Source: RFXV01 sp038150465 (lineage in GTDB: Bacteria > Bacteroidota > Bacteroidia > Flavobacteriales > Schleiferiaceae). From it: a stretch of 64,000 nucleotides of DNA. Where the stretch lies: contig JAYOTP010000003.1 of assembly GCA_038150465.1 (NCBI GenBank), positions 50,176 through 114,175 of the forward strand. The letters are read 5' to 3'. The notes below the pieces were generated by a model, which was not told the origin of the DNA, made no database searches, and was given only the letters and a program-made list of their open reading frames with translations. Numbering within the stretch: position 1 is the first letter of the stretch; each line of letters starts with the position of its first letter. Shown here piece after piece: positions 27,384 to 35,537 of the stretch. The translations under genes were made by a program, and so were the position numbers.

Positions 27384-27391
27384 CAAATATA
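27384..27391 (-). promoter_or_regulatory. -7 promoter element for the DUF4286-S9-GH3 run
   Basis: The minus strand reads TATATTTG, a perfect TAnnTTTG, 12 bases upstream of the chosen DUF4286 ATG and within the 26-base gap after the TPR gene. A GC-rich hairpin (27403-27417) just inside the end of the TPR gene may weakly end the upstream transcript. Confidence 0.55.
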
Positions 27392-27397
27392 AGCAGC

Positions 27398-29197
27398 CTA
27401 AAGGGGCGTTTCGCCCCGGAGAATGCGGATGCGTTTTCGGGCTTCTGAGATGAAAAAGGAATCGGGGTGATCGGTGAGCAGGCGCTCGTATGTGGCCTGG
27501 GCTTCATTGCTGAGTCCCTCTCTTTCCTGAAGTCCTCCCAGCATCATCAGTGCATTGTCTGCCAGTATGTCGTCGCCGTGTCCATTCAGCAGTTGAGCGA
27601 GTGCTGATAGGGCCAAAGCCCGATCTCCGCGTGCTTCGTGGATGCGCGCCTCCATCCAAAGCACCTCGTCCTGTAAGCTGTGCTCATAAAAACCGATGCG
27701 GACATTCTCCAGGATGGAAAGTGCCTCATCGTACCGCTGGCGGAAATAAAGGAGTTCTGCTTTGGCGTAAAGGGAAAGGGCTTCTGTGTTCGTATCCAGA
27801 CCCACATTGTCCCGGATCAGAATGGAGTATTCCATGGCGTCGTTGGCGATGCGTTTGGAAACGCTGAATTTCAGCGCCTCAAAGAGGTTTTCCGCCCAGT
27901 TGAATTCCGATTGATAAAAGGCCACTTTGGCCCGGCTGAACTTGGCCCGATCTGCGAGGTCCGTTCCGGGACGTGTTTTTTCGATGCGCGCATAGTACAG
28001 AATGGCTTCATAGTGCCTTCCAGAAAAGGTGAGTACATCCGCAGTGGCCATGGCTGTCTCATCCGATTCGGTGCGTTGTGGGTCGGGCCATTCGCTCAGG
28101 GCCTTCAGGCCATCGAGCGCCTGTGTGGTATCTCCGAGTTGAAAGGCCAGCATTCGGTACCATGAACGATAGGCCGTCGCCAGGTCCAAATGTTTTGGAA
28201 GGCCCTGGAGCACCTTTCGGTATTCAAGGGAGAGTGTCTCCACCGATGCCCGACTGAATGAAGGCTGGGCGAACAGTTCGGCCTGCATCGCCTCAAGCCG
28301 GCCAGCCTGAGCCGGAAGGAAGACAGGGGAGACTTCACCGGCCCCGATGATGTATTCAAAGATCTGCTGGGCGGTCGTGAACTCCTCGTTTTCCATACAG
28401 ATGCCTGCCAGATCGAAGAGTTCTCTTTGCTGACGATCCAGTCGGATGTCCAAACCGCGGAGTTGGCGGAATGCACCTCGGAAATTTCGTTCCTGAAGAA
28501 ATACCCAGGTAAGCAATTCGGTGAGCACGGGATCCTGCGTGGCCTGAATACGCAGCAGCAGCTGTTCCTTCAGGAAGACATTGGTCGGATCGTCCGGATC
28601 CTCTCCGAGTGATTGCGCGGCGAGTTGCCTGACGGTATTCAGATAAGCGGGATTCTGCTCGACCAGCAGGAGCAACTCCCTGAAGACGGATTCGATATCG
28701 CCCAGCTCTCCGTAGAGTTGTGCTTTTTGGTAGTGGAAGCGAAGTGAAGGATTGCCCTTTTCTGCCGTTTGGTAGGCATCCAGGGCTGCCTGGTAGAGTT
28801 GTCTCTTTTCCAAGAGCCGTGCAATGGGGTAAACGCGCCCCGGAGACTGAGCAATCATTCCAAAGAGTTCCTCCAAGACTTCCTGTTCGCCCTGCTCGTC
28901 TTTTGCATTTCGTAGGATCACCGCCAGTTCAACCAAGAAATATCCGGGGTCTGAGGCGGACTTCTTCAGGTGTTTTCGGGTAAAGCGCTCGGCTTTTTTC
29001 CACTCTTCAAGGGCCTTATAATTTCTCAATACCCGATCGAAGCGCGCCTTGTCTGGAAAGCGTTGATATTGCTTCAGCGAAAGGGTCAGCGATTTTTCAT
29101 AGGCACCGTCTTCGAAATACGCATCGGCCAACTGATCGTCCTGTGCACGGAGGAGCGTGCAGGCGATCAAAGCCAGAAGCAAAGCGAGTTGCTTCAT
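27398..29197 (-). CDS. Tetratricopeptide-repeat protein, exported
   Basis: From the ATG at 29197 the protein has 599 residues with a signal peptide (KQLALLLALIACTLLRAQ) and is otherwise almost wholly helical. TPR units recur: ADAYFEDGAYEKSLTLSLKQY near the start, ALDAYQTAEKGNPSLRFHYQKAQLYGELGD in the middle, and LQEREGLSNEAQATYERLLTDHPDSFFISEARKRIRIL at the end. This is a scaffold for protein contacts in the periplasm; the partner is unknown. It overlaps the small lipoprotein gene by 4 bases and is the last gene of the unit serS-lipoprotein-TPR. Confidence 0.88.
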   Translation of the reverse strand: MKQLALLLALIACTLLRAQDDQLADAYFEDGAYEKSLTLSLKQYQRFPDKARFDRVLRNYKALEEWKKAERFTRKHLKKSASDPGYFLVELAVILRNAKDEQGEQEVLEELFGMIAQSPGRVYPIARLLEKRQLYQAALDAYQTAEKGNPSLRFHYQKAQLYGELGDIESVFRELLLLVEQNPAYLNTVRQLAAQSLGEDPDDPTNVFLKEQLLLRIQATQDPVLTELLTWVFLQERNFRGAFRQLRGLDIRLDRQQRELFDLAGICMENEEFTTAQQIFEYIIGAGEVSPVFLPAQAGRLEAMQAELFAQPSFSRASVETLSLEYRKVLQGLPKHLDLATAYRSWYRMLAFQLGDTTQALDGLKALSEWPDPQRTESDETAMATADVLTFSGRHYEAILYYARIEKTRPGTDLADRAKFSRAKVAFYQSEFNWAENLFEALKFSVSKRIANDAMEYSILIRDNVGLDTNTEALSLYAKAELLYFRQRYDEALSILENVRIGFYEHSLQDEVLWMEARIHEARGDRALALSALAQLLNGHGDDILADNALMMLGGLQEREGLSNEAQATYERLLTDHPDSFFISEARKRIRILRGETPL

Positions 29198-29724
29198 CGA
29201 TCTGTATGGTAGGCGCGGGTGCTGTCCAGCTTCGGCCGAAGCTCTGACCAGAGCGTGCGGCATTTGGGATATTCTGTGGCGCAAAAAGAGACCCTGGAGA
29301 TGAGTTCGCCTGCTACTGCCTGCTCATCTGCCAGATAGGTGGCAAAGGAAAGACTGTCCAGATCTTCTGCGGAGGCAGCGAGGTCCTCTAATTGGGACTC
29401 ACTGTACTCAATGGACTCCGCAAGCAGCTTTTGCTGGCCTGGAGCCTGAGCGATCGCTTTGTGGATCCGCTGCAAGCTGCTGAGTTCATTGATCCAGAAA
29501 GAGGGCTTGCTCGTATCCGTATAAGACCGATAGAACCACTGGAAGTAGGGTTCCACTTCTTCTTTTAGTTCTGTCAGTTGCTGAAAGGGGATGCTTTGAT
29601 ATTCATCCGTACAAGCATAAAGATCCGCCATGAGTTGGCGGACAGCAGCTTCTCTGTCTGGGGGCCTGTTCGACTCAGAACATGCCGTCGCAATGAGAAA
29701 TATGCCGATCAGGAGCGCCCTCAT
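29194..29724 (-). CDS. Small lipoprotein of unknown function
   Basis: The 176-residue protein starts with a lipoprotein signal (RALLIGIFLIATAC, lipidated Cys15) followed by a mostly helical, acidic body. I recognise no family. It overlaps both neighbours by 4 bases (serS upstream, TPR protein downstream). Tight coupling of a lipoprotein and a periplasmic TPR protein suggests the pair may form an envelope complex; that is inference. Confidence 0.78.
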   Translation of the reverse strand: MRALLIGIFLIATACSESNRPPDREAAVRQLMADLYACTDEYQSIPFQQLTELKEEVEPYFQWFYRSYTDTSKPSFWINELSSLQRIHKAIAQAPGQQKLLAESIEYSESQLEDLAASAEDLDSLSFATYLADEQAVAGELISRVSFCATEYPKCRTLWSELRPKLDSTRAYHTDR

Positions 29725-30995
29725 TGGATCAGGTCGAAATGGGTGTACGGCTGAAGCACTTTTGGGATAACGATGCCCGATCCGGTTTGATTGTTCTCCA
29801 GCAAAGCGGCAAGGATGCGAGGCAGGGCGAGTGCACTGCCATTGAGCGTATGGCAGAGCTGTGGTTTGCCTCCATCCGAAGGACGATAGCGCAATTTCAG
29901 GCGATTCGACTGGAAGGACTCAAAGTTCGAGACTGAGCTCACCTCGAGCCAGCGTTCCTGTGCCCGGCTCCAGACTTCAAAGTCATAAGTCAGCGCCGAA
30001 GTGAATCCCAGATCGCCTCCACAAAGACGCAGGATGCGGTGTGGGATCTCCAACTCTTTGATCAGCCCGCCGATGTGCTCGACCATGTGGTCCAGCCTTT
30101 CGTAGGAGCGATCGGGGTGTTCCACGACCACCACTTCTACTTTGTCAAATTGATGCAGGCGGTTCAGGCCGCGTACATCTTTTCCATAGGAGCCCGCCTC
30201 CCTTCGAAAGCATGGCGTGTAGGCGGTGTTCCTCTTGGGAAGATCCTCTTCCCTCAGGATGTCGCCCCTGTAAAGATTGGTCACGGGTACTTCCGCTGTA
30301 GGTATGCAGTATAGATCGTCCGCCGTGATGTGGTACATCTGCCCTTCCTTATCGGGAAGTTGCCCTGTTCCATAGGCCGAATCCTCGTTCACAAAGTGCG
30401 GCGGAAGGACTTCTTCATAGCCTGCAGCGACATTTCGATCGAGGAAGAAATTGATCAGGGCGCGCTGGAGGATGGCTCCCTTACCTGTATACACAGGAAA
30501 TCCAGCACCGGTGATCTTCACGCCAGCTTCAAAATCGATCAATCCGTAGGATTTGGCCAGTTCCCAATGGGGCTTATGCTCCTCGCCCGATCTTTCTGCT
30601 TCCCCCCAGCGTTGGGTCTCCTCGTTGTCCGAGTCGCTCGTGCCCTTGGGCACGCTTTCGTGCGGCACGTTGGGGATGTGGCGAAGTTTTTCGGTCAGTG
30701 CCTCCTCCGTCTCTGCGAGTTTTTGATGAAGGACTTTTTCTTGCGCCTTGAGTGCAGATGTGCGGGACTTGGCTTGTTCCGCCTCTTCTTTTTTTCCGGC
30801 TTTGAAGAGCCCTCCGATCTCTTTGGACAGGATGCGGGCTTCGTGCAAGGTGTCGTCGAGTTCTTTTTGCGTGCGCTTTCGGATATCGTCCTGAGCAAGG
30901 ATGTCCTCGAGTTCTGAACGCAGATCAAGACCTCTTTTCTGCAGACCGAGCAGAATGAGATCGAATTCTTCTTTTATGCGGGTCGTTGTGATCAT
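29721..30995 (-). CDS. serS: Seryl-tRNA synthetase
   Basis: Charges tRNA-Ser with serine in the cytoplasm. From the ATG at 30995 it is 424 residues, the usual length. It has the N-terminal antiparallel coiled-coil tRNA arm (about 25-100, rich in Lys, Glu and Ala), class II motif 2 (FRREAGSYGKDVRGLNRLHQFDKVEVV) and motif 3 (LNGSALALPRILAALLENNQ). The serine-binding TAEVPVTNLYRGDIL is present. A terminator lies just upstream (31022-31046), so serS is separate from rplU-rpmA and must have its own promoter, which I could not pinpoint. Confidence 0.97.
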   Translation of the reverse strand: MITTTRIKEEFDLILLGLQKRGLDLRSELEDILAQDDIRKRTQKELDDTLHEARILSKEIGGLFKAGKKEEAEQAKSRTSALKAQEKVLHQKLAETEEALTEKLRHIPNVPHESVPKGTSDSDNEETQRWGEAERSGEEHKPHWELAKSYGLIDFEAGVKITGAGFPVYTGKGAILQRALINFFLDRNVAAGYEEVLPPHFVNEDSAYGTGQLPDKEGQMYHITADDLYCIPTAEVPVTNLYRGDILREEDLPKRNTAYTPCFRREAGSYGKDVRGLNRLHQFDKVEVVVVEHPDRSYERLDHMVEHIGGLIKELEIPHRILRLCGGDLGFTSALTYDFEVWSRAQERWLEVSSVSNFESFQSNRLKLRYRPSDGGKPQLCHTLNGSALALPRILAALLENNQTGSGIVIPKVLQPYTHFDLIQ

Positions 30996-31021
30996 GTATG
31001 CAGCGAGTGTTCGGACAAGAC

Positions 31022-31046
31022 AAAAAAAAGCCATCCGAAGATGGCC
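31022..31046 (-). terminator. Rho-independent terminator after rplU-rpmA
   Basis: On the minus strand a 6-base-pair stem GCCATC / GATGGC (31040-31045 with 31030-31035) closes a TTCG tetraloop and is followed by eight T (31022-31029). It lies about 27 bases past the rpmA stop. Confidence 0.9.
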
Positions 31047-31072
31047 AATTCTCGTCACATTTTAGACATTCA

Positions 31073-31336
31073 TCAGGCCTCAGCTTCTGGCTTTATCGAG
31101 ACAAATGACTTATTGTTCTTGGTTTTGCGGAATTCAACCACTCCATTCGACAGGGCGAACAGGGTGTGGTCCTTACCCATACCCACATTCTCTCCTGGAT
31201 TGTGGCGGGTTCCTCTTTGGCGAACAATGATGTTTCCGGCAATGGCTTTCTGCCCTCCGAATATTTTGACGCCGAGTCGTTTACTTTCAGACTCTCTTCC
31301 GTTCTTCGAACTACCGACTCCTTTCTTGTGTGCCAT
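31073..31336 (-). CDS. rpmA: 50S ribosomal protein L27
   Basis: Ribosomal protein at the peptidyl-transferase centre. The 87-residue protein starts MAHKKGVGSSKNGRESESKRLGVKIFGGQ, with no N-terminal extension to be cleaved as in Firmicutes, so the mature N-terminus can reach the active site directly. It follows rplU by 17 bases, the standard pairing, and is followed by a strong terminator. Confidence 0.98.
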   Translation of the reverse strand: MAHKKGVGSSKNGRESESKRLGVKIFGGQKAIAGNIIVRQRGTRHNPGENVGMGKDHTLFALSNGVVEFRKTKNNKSFVSIKPEAEA

Positions 31337-31353
31337 GGTTCAGTTGGTTTTGA

Positions 31354-31713
31354 TCAGGCCTCGGCCTTTTCGGTTTTTTTCGCTGCTGGCTTTCGGGGCT
31401 TGGCGGCAACTACATCGGTGATGAGCAATTCGCTCAGGTACTGCCGATGTCCGTTCATCTTTTGATAGCCCTTGCGTCTTTTCTTCTTGAAGACCAAGAC
31501 TTTGTCGCCTTTCAGGTGCTTCTCCACCTTGGCTTTTACGGTCGCTCCTTTGACTGAGGGCTTCCCGACGTTGATCTTTCCGTCTTTCTCGAGCAGCAAG
31601 ACTTTCTCAAATTTCACTGCGCTGCCTTCTTTGGCTTCCAAGCGATGGACAAAGACTTTTTGGCCTTTTTCCACCTTGAATTGCTGTCCGGCGATTTCTA
31701 CTATAGCGTACAT
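31354..31713 (-). CDS. rplU: 50S ribosomal protein L21
   Basis: Large-subunit protein binding 23S rRNA. From the ATG at 31713 it has 119 residues: MYAIVEIAGQQFKVEKGQKVFVHRL at the start, the L21 signature VFKKKRRKGYQKMNGHRQYLSELLI near 75-98, and a Lys/Ala-rich tail (AAKPRKPAAKKTEKAEA) that is longer than in E. coli. The frame extends 11 codons upstream, but a strong promoter lies there. First gene of rplU-rpmA. Confidence 0.97.
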   Translation of the reverse strand: MYAIVEIAGQQFKVEKGQKVFVHRLEAKEGSAVKFEKVLLLEKDGKINVGKPSVKGATVKAKVEKHLKGDKVLVFKKKRRKGYQKMNGHRQYLSELLITDVVAAKPRKPAAKKTEKAEA

Positions 31714-31733
31714 CTCTTCTTTCAAAAGGGGTG

Positions 31734-31763
31734 CAAATTTAACCAATTAGTTGTGTTGGACAA
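31734..31763 (-). promoter_or_regulatory. Promoter of rplU-rpmA
   Basis: On the minus strand TTG (31761-31763) is followed by a 19-base spacer and TAAATTTG (31734-31741), a perfect TAnnTTTG, 20 bases before the rplU ATG. This is the best two-part match to the Bacteroidota promoter in the window. Confidence 0.7.
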
Positions 31764-31765
31764 CT
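31749..31765. repeat. 6-5-6 palindrome over the rplU promoter
   Basis: AGTTGT (31749-31754) and ACAACT (31760-31765) are perfect inverted repeats around 5 bases. They cover the -33 part of the rplU promoter and touch the stop of the DUF2797 gene. It could be an operator or a weak terminator stem; no T-run follows on either strand. Confidence 0.4.
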
Positions 31766-32568
31766 TATTTCCAAGAGGTTCTAACGAGTCGTCCCTCATG
31801 GCTCCGAATATTCAGTGCCCTTCCCTGGTCCATCAGCCAATACTGACCTCTGATCCCGATCAGTTTGCCCTTGATGTGGGGTTCCTTTTCAAGTTGAAGG
31901 CTCCTTTGGTGAACAAAGTGCTCTTTTACTGGATAGCTCAATTCCACGACCTCTGCTTTTTCAGCACAATACGTACGGAATTCATCCGTGAGCAGTTCCA
32001 TGGCCCGGCCTCTCTCCTCGTGCAGATCGTGGGCGATCTCCTCTGATTGCAACATCTTTTTGACATGGGTCCGGTCTGAGAAATGTTCTTTCAAATGGAC
32101 CTCGATCCGTCCGGCCAAAAAACGGTTGGGCACTTCGGCAAGAACAATGGCAGAAGAGGCGCCCTGATCGATCCAGCGCGTGGGCATTTGGGCCACCCGG
32201 GTCACGCCGACTTTCACTCCGCCACTATTGGCCAGATAGACGATATGCGGCTGCAGTTGGTAGGCTTTCTCCCATTCCAGGTCGCGGTCTTCCTGACCGA
32301 GATGTGCCGTGCTCAGTTCGGGGCGGAAGATGGCATCTCCAGCTTGTGGCTTGCTGTAGAAGCAATCGTAGCAGAAGTGCTGCCGGAAAACTTTCTGAAC
32401 CGTTTCTCCGCAAAAGCAGTGGATGTTGCCTCCGAATTCCATTTCGAAGTCCCGACCGATCAGTTCATTCAGGAACAACAGCTGTTCGCCCAATTCCAAA
32501 CGATAGCGCACCTGGCCGTCTGGCTCACGCTCCGAGGACATCTTTTTCAATGGTGCTTCCGTGCTCAT
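31765..32568 (-). CDS. DUF2797 family protein
   Basis: Function unknown. From the ATG at 32568 the protein has 267 residues. The N-terminal third carries a probable zinc-binding cluster (CFC near residue 51 and CYDC near residue 65). The central part has the conserved stretch HIVYLANSGGVKVGVTRVAQMPTRWIDQGA, which recalls the GIY-YIG-like pattern noted for this family. The frame is open 21 codons further upstream and the start is uncertain. It is divergent from yebC and ends at the rplU promoter region. Confidence 0.85.
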   Translation of the reverse strand: MSTEAPLKKMSSEREPDGQVRYRLELGEQLLFLNELIGRDFEMEFGGNIHCFCGETVQKVFRQHFCYDCFYSKPQAGDAIFRPELSTAHLGQEDRDLEWEKAYQLQPHIVYLANSGGVKVGVTRVAQMPTRWIDQGASSAIVLAEVPNRFLAGRIEVHLKEHFSDRTHVKKMLQSEEIAHDLHEERGRAMELLTDEFRTYCAEKAEVVELSYPVKEHFVHQRSLQLEKEPHIKGKLIGIRGQYWLMDQGRALNIRSHEGRLVRTSWK

Positions 32569-32645
32569 GGCTTTGTGGATCTGGAGTCTTGTATCGATGG
32601 CAGATGACCGGCCCCACGGGGCGAACATCAATTTCTGAAGCTACT

Positions 32646-32653
32646 TATTTTTG
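32646..32653 (+). promoter_or_regulatory. -7 promoter element for yebC
   Basis: TATTTTTG, a perfect TAnnTTTG, 22 bases upstream of the yebC ATG in the gap shared with the divergent DUF2797 gene. Confidence 0.55.
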
Positions 32654-32675
32654 GACAGCAACGAAGCATTGAAAA

Positions 32676-33389
32676 ATGGGTAGAGCATTCGAATATCGAA
32701 AAGCGAGAAAGATGAAGCGCTGGGCAAGCATGAGCAAGGCCTTTACGCGCATCAGCAAGGAGATCATCATGGCGGTGAAGGAGGGAGGCCCCAATCCCGA
32801 TGCCAATTACCGTCTGAAGGCTTTGATGCAGAATGCCAAGGCCGCCAATATGCCCAAAGACAATGTCGAGCGGGCGATCAAAAAGGCAACATCCAAAGAC
32901 CAAGCGGACTTCAAACAGATCGTTTACGAAGGCTATGCGCCACATGGTATCGCGGTTCTAATCGAGACGGCTACCGACAATCCCACACGTACAGTGGCCA
33001 ACATCCGCTCTTATTTCAACAAATGTGAGGGCAGTTTGGGCACGAGTGGGTCGGTCGAATTCATGTTCGATCACAAGTGCCACTTCAAGATCCCCGGAGA
33101 TGGGATCGACCCGGAAGAATTCGAACTTGAAATGATCGACCACGGAGTAGAAGAGATCTTCAGGGAAGAAGAGGATGGCAGCATCATGGTCTATGCGAAT
33201 TTCCCGGACTACGGAGGAATTCAGTCTGCATTGGATGAAAAGGGCATCGAGGTGATCAGTTCCGGTTTCGAGCGCATTCCCATGGACACCAAAAGTCTGG
33301 CCGATCCTCAGCAAGAGGAGGTGGATAAACTCTTGGAGAAATTTGAGGAGGACGACGATGTTCAAGCGGTCTACCACAACATGGTCTGA
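32676..33389 (+). CDS. YebC/PmpR family protein
   Basis: The 237-residue protein is a full-length member of the YebC family, long called a transcriptional regulator and more recently linked to translation of proline-rich stretches. It has the N-terminal MGRAFEYRKARKMKRWASMSKAFTRISKEI helical domain, the conserved PDANYRLKALMQNAKAANMPKDNVERAIKKA, and the GPGG-like middle region (YEGYAPHGIAVLIE). The start has FEYRKARK in place of the usual HK-W...K-D spacing seen in proteobacteria. It stands alone ahead of groESL. Confidence 0.92.
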   Translation: MGRAFEYRKARKMKRWASMSKAFTRISKEIIMAVKEGGPNPDANYRLKALMQNAKAANMPKDNVERAIKKATSKDQADFKQIVYEGYAPHGIAVLIETATDNPTRTVANIRSYFNKCEGSLGTSGSVEFMFDHKCHFKIPGDGIDPEEFELEMIDHGVEEIFREEEDGSIMVYANFPDYGGIQSALDEKGIEVISSGFERIPMDTKSLADPQQEEVDKLLEKFEEDDDVQAVYHNMV

Positions 33390-33462
33390 CCTGAATTTTT
33401 GGCAGCGGTTCGCAACTGAATTCCGCGGATGAGATCGGAAGACGATCGGCTTCGCGACACTT

Positions 33463-33493
33463 TGACACGATTGAGGGCGTAAATACTGACACG
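33463..33493 (+). promoter_or_regulatory. Repeated TGACACG upstream of groES
   Basis: TGACACG occurs at 33463-33469 and again at 33487-33493, 24 bases apart, in the 156-base gap between yebC and groES. A loose inverted partner (GTGGCACAG) follows at about 33500-33508. No CIRCE element and no perfect TAnnTTTG is seen in this gap. The heat-shock promoter must be here, but I cannot place it. Confidence 0.25.
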
Positions 33494-33545
33494 TACCAAG
33501 TGGCACAGATTTCGTCTTCTCGCGGCGAAACCAAAACAATTCAAC

Positions 33546-33824
33546 ATGTCAGAAGTAAAAATCCGTCCACTGGCAGATCGCGTGCTCGTTGAGCCTCTGG
33601 CGGCCGAGACGAAGACAGCTTCCGGGATCATCATTCCAGACACAGCTCAGGAGAAGCCACAACGCGGTAAGGTAGTGGCCATGGGCGATGGTAAAAAGGA
33701 CGAGCCGATGACCGTTTCTGTCGGCGATGAAGTGCTTTACGGCAAGTATTCAGGTACCGAACTCAAGTTCGATGGAGTGGATTATCTCATCATGCGTGAG
33801 TCCGATATCCTGGCCATCCTCTAA
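33546..33824 (+). CDS. groES: Co-chaperonin GroES
   Basis: Lid of the GroEL folding chamber. The 92-residue protein has the usual start (VKIRPLADRVLVEPLAAETKTASGIIIPDTAQEKPQRGKVVAMG), including the mobile loop near residues 20-35, and the end YLIMRESDILAIL. It precedes groEL by 29 bases, the standard heat-shock operon. Confidence 0.98.
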   Translation: MSEVKIRPLADRVLVEPLAAETKTASGIIIPDTAQEKPQRGKVVAMGDGKKDEPMTVSVGDEVLYGKYSGTELKFDGVDYLIMRESDILAIL

Positions 33825-33853
33825 CCAAACATTAATCTCAAACACGAAAGAAA

Positions 33854-35488
33854 ATGGCAAAAGAAATCCATTTTGATGTTGAAGCGCGTGACGGCCTCAA
33901 GCGAGGCGTTGACGCTCTGGCCAATGCGGTCAAAGTCACACTGGGCCCAAAGGGACGCAATGTGATCATAGAAAAATCCTTTGGCGGTCCTGCCATCACA
34001 AAAGACGGTGTCAGTGTGGCCAAAGAGATCGAACTCGAAGACAAGATCGAGAATCTGGGTGCACAGATGGTCAAAGAAGTGGCTTCCAAAACGGCGGATG
34101 TTGCCGGTGACGGAACCACAACAGCAACCGTTCTTGCACAAGCTATCGTAAATCAGGGTCTGAAAAACGTTGCGGCTGGCGCCAATCCGATGGATCTCAA
34201 GCGCGGCATTAACAAGGCTGTGGAGATGGTCGTGGCACATCTCAAAGAAGTGTCTCAGGAGGTGGGCGACAGCGACGCCAAGATCGAGCAGGTCGCATCC
34301 ATTTCTGCCAACAACGACAGCGCTATTGGCAAGCTGATCGCCGAAGCCATGGCCAAAGTCAAGAAAGAAGGTGTGATCACTGTCGAGGAGGCTAAGGGAA
34401 CTGAGACCTATGTCGATGTGGTCGAGGGCATGCAGTTCGATCGCGGATATCTCTCTCCGTATTTCGTGACCAATACCGATAAGATGATCACGGAGATGGA
34501 AAGTCCATACATCCTGATCTACGACAAGAAGATCAGCAATATGAAGGAGCTTCTCCCCGTACTCGAGCCAGTGGCTCAGGGAGGAAGACCTTTGCTGATC
34601 ATCGCTGAGGATGTGGATGGCGAGGCTTTGGCTACACTGGTGGTCAACAAGATCCGCGGCTCGCTCAAGATCGCTGCGGTCAAAGCACCTGGTTTTGGAG
34701 ATCGCCGCAAGGCCATGCTCGAGGACATTGCGATCCTGACTGGCGGAACCGTCATTTCTGAAGAAAGAGGCTACAAGCTCGAGAACGCGGGTGTCGACAT
34801 GCTGGGCACAGCCGAGAAGGTGAGCATCGACAAGGACAACACCACCATCGTGAATGGTGCAGGTTCTGCAGATGACATCAAGGCCCGTGTTGGTCAGATC
34901 AAGAGTCAAATCGAGACCACTACTTCGGATTACGACAAGGAGAAATTGCAAGAGCGTCTGGCCAAGCTGGCTGGAGGAGTTGCTGTACTCTATGTCGGTG
35001 CGGCCTCAGAGGTCGAAATGAAGGAAAAGAAGGACCGTGTGGACGACGCCCTTGCGGCGACACGTGCAGCCATTGAGGAAGGGATCGTTCCCGGAGGTGG
35101 TGTGGCACTGGTTCGCGCTGCGTCTGCACTCGAAGGCAAGACCGGAGACAACGAGGACGAAACCACAGGCATGAAGATCGTCAGCCGTGCGCTTGAGGAG
35201 CCGCTGCGTCAGATCGTAGAAAATGCCGGCATGGAAGGTTCTGTGGTCGTGGCCAAGGTCAAAGAGGGCAAAAAGGACTTTGGATTCAATGCCAAGGCCG
35301 ATGAGTACCAGAACATGTACGAGGCTGGGATCATCGATCCGACCAAAGTTTCCCGTGTGGCTCTGGAAAATGCCAGCTCTGTAGCAGGCATGTTGCTGAC
35401 CACCGAAGCGACCATCACCGAGATACCGAAGGAAGAGGCGGCTATGCCTCCAATGCCTCCAGGTGGAGGAATGGGCGGCATGATGTAA
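33854..35488 (+). CDS. groEL: Chaperonin GroEL
   Basis: ATP-driven 14-mer folding chamber. The 544-residue protein is full-length: TLGPKGRNVIIEKSFGGP and DGTTTATVLAQAI ATP-binding motifs near residues 30-100, IVPGGGVAL near 410, and a GGMGGMM-type C-terminal tail. Co-transcribed with groES and followed by a strong terminator. Confidence 0.99.
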   Translation: MAKEIHFDVEARDGLKRGVDALANAVKVTLGPKGRNVIIEKSFGGPAITKDGVSVAKEIELEDKIENLGAQMVKEVASKTADVAGDGTTTATVLAQAIVNQGLKNVAAGANPMDLKRGINKAVEMVVAHLKEVSQEVGDSDAKIEQVASISANNDSAIGKLIAEAMAKVKKEGVITVEEAKGTETYVDVVEGMQFDRGYLSPYFVTNTDKMITEMESPYILIYDKKISNMKELLPVLEPVAQGGRPLLIIAEDVDGEALATLVVNKIRGSLKIAAVKAPGFGDRRKAMLEDIAILTGGTVISEERGYKLENAGVDMLGTAEKVSIDKDNTTIVNGAGSADDIKARVGQIKSQIETTTSDYDKEKLQERLAKLAGGVAVLYVGAASEVEMKEKKDRVDDALAATRAAIEEGIVPGGGVALVRAASALEGKTGDNEDETTGMKIVSRALEEPLRQIVENAGMEGSVVVAKVKEGKKDFGFNAKADEYQNMYEAGIIDPTKVSRVALENASSVAGMLLTTEATITEIPKEEAAMPPMPPGGGMGGMM

Positions 35489-35510
35489 GCCGAACCTTCA
35501 GATCTTTTTC

Positions 35511-35535
35511 AACCCTGCCTCGGCAGGGTTTTTTT
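35511..35535 (+). terminator. Rho-independent terminator after groESL
   Basis: AACCCTGC pairs with GCAGGGTT around a CTCG loop (35511-35530) and runs into seven T (35529-35535). It lies in the gap between groEL and the convergent DASS transporter gene. Confidence 0.9.
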
Positions 35536-35537
35536 AT

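Noticed and set aside
33390..33545. CIRCE (HrcA operator) upstream of groES
   Set aside because: The nine-base inverted repeat TTAGCACTC-N9-GAGTGCTAA is absent on both strands.
33821..34951. 376-codon open frame antisense to groEL
   Set aside because: It lies fully inside groEL, shows no domain, and its His/Leu-rich composition is what the complement of groEL codons gives.
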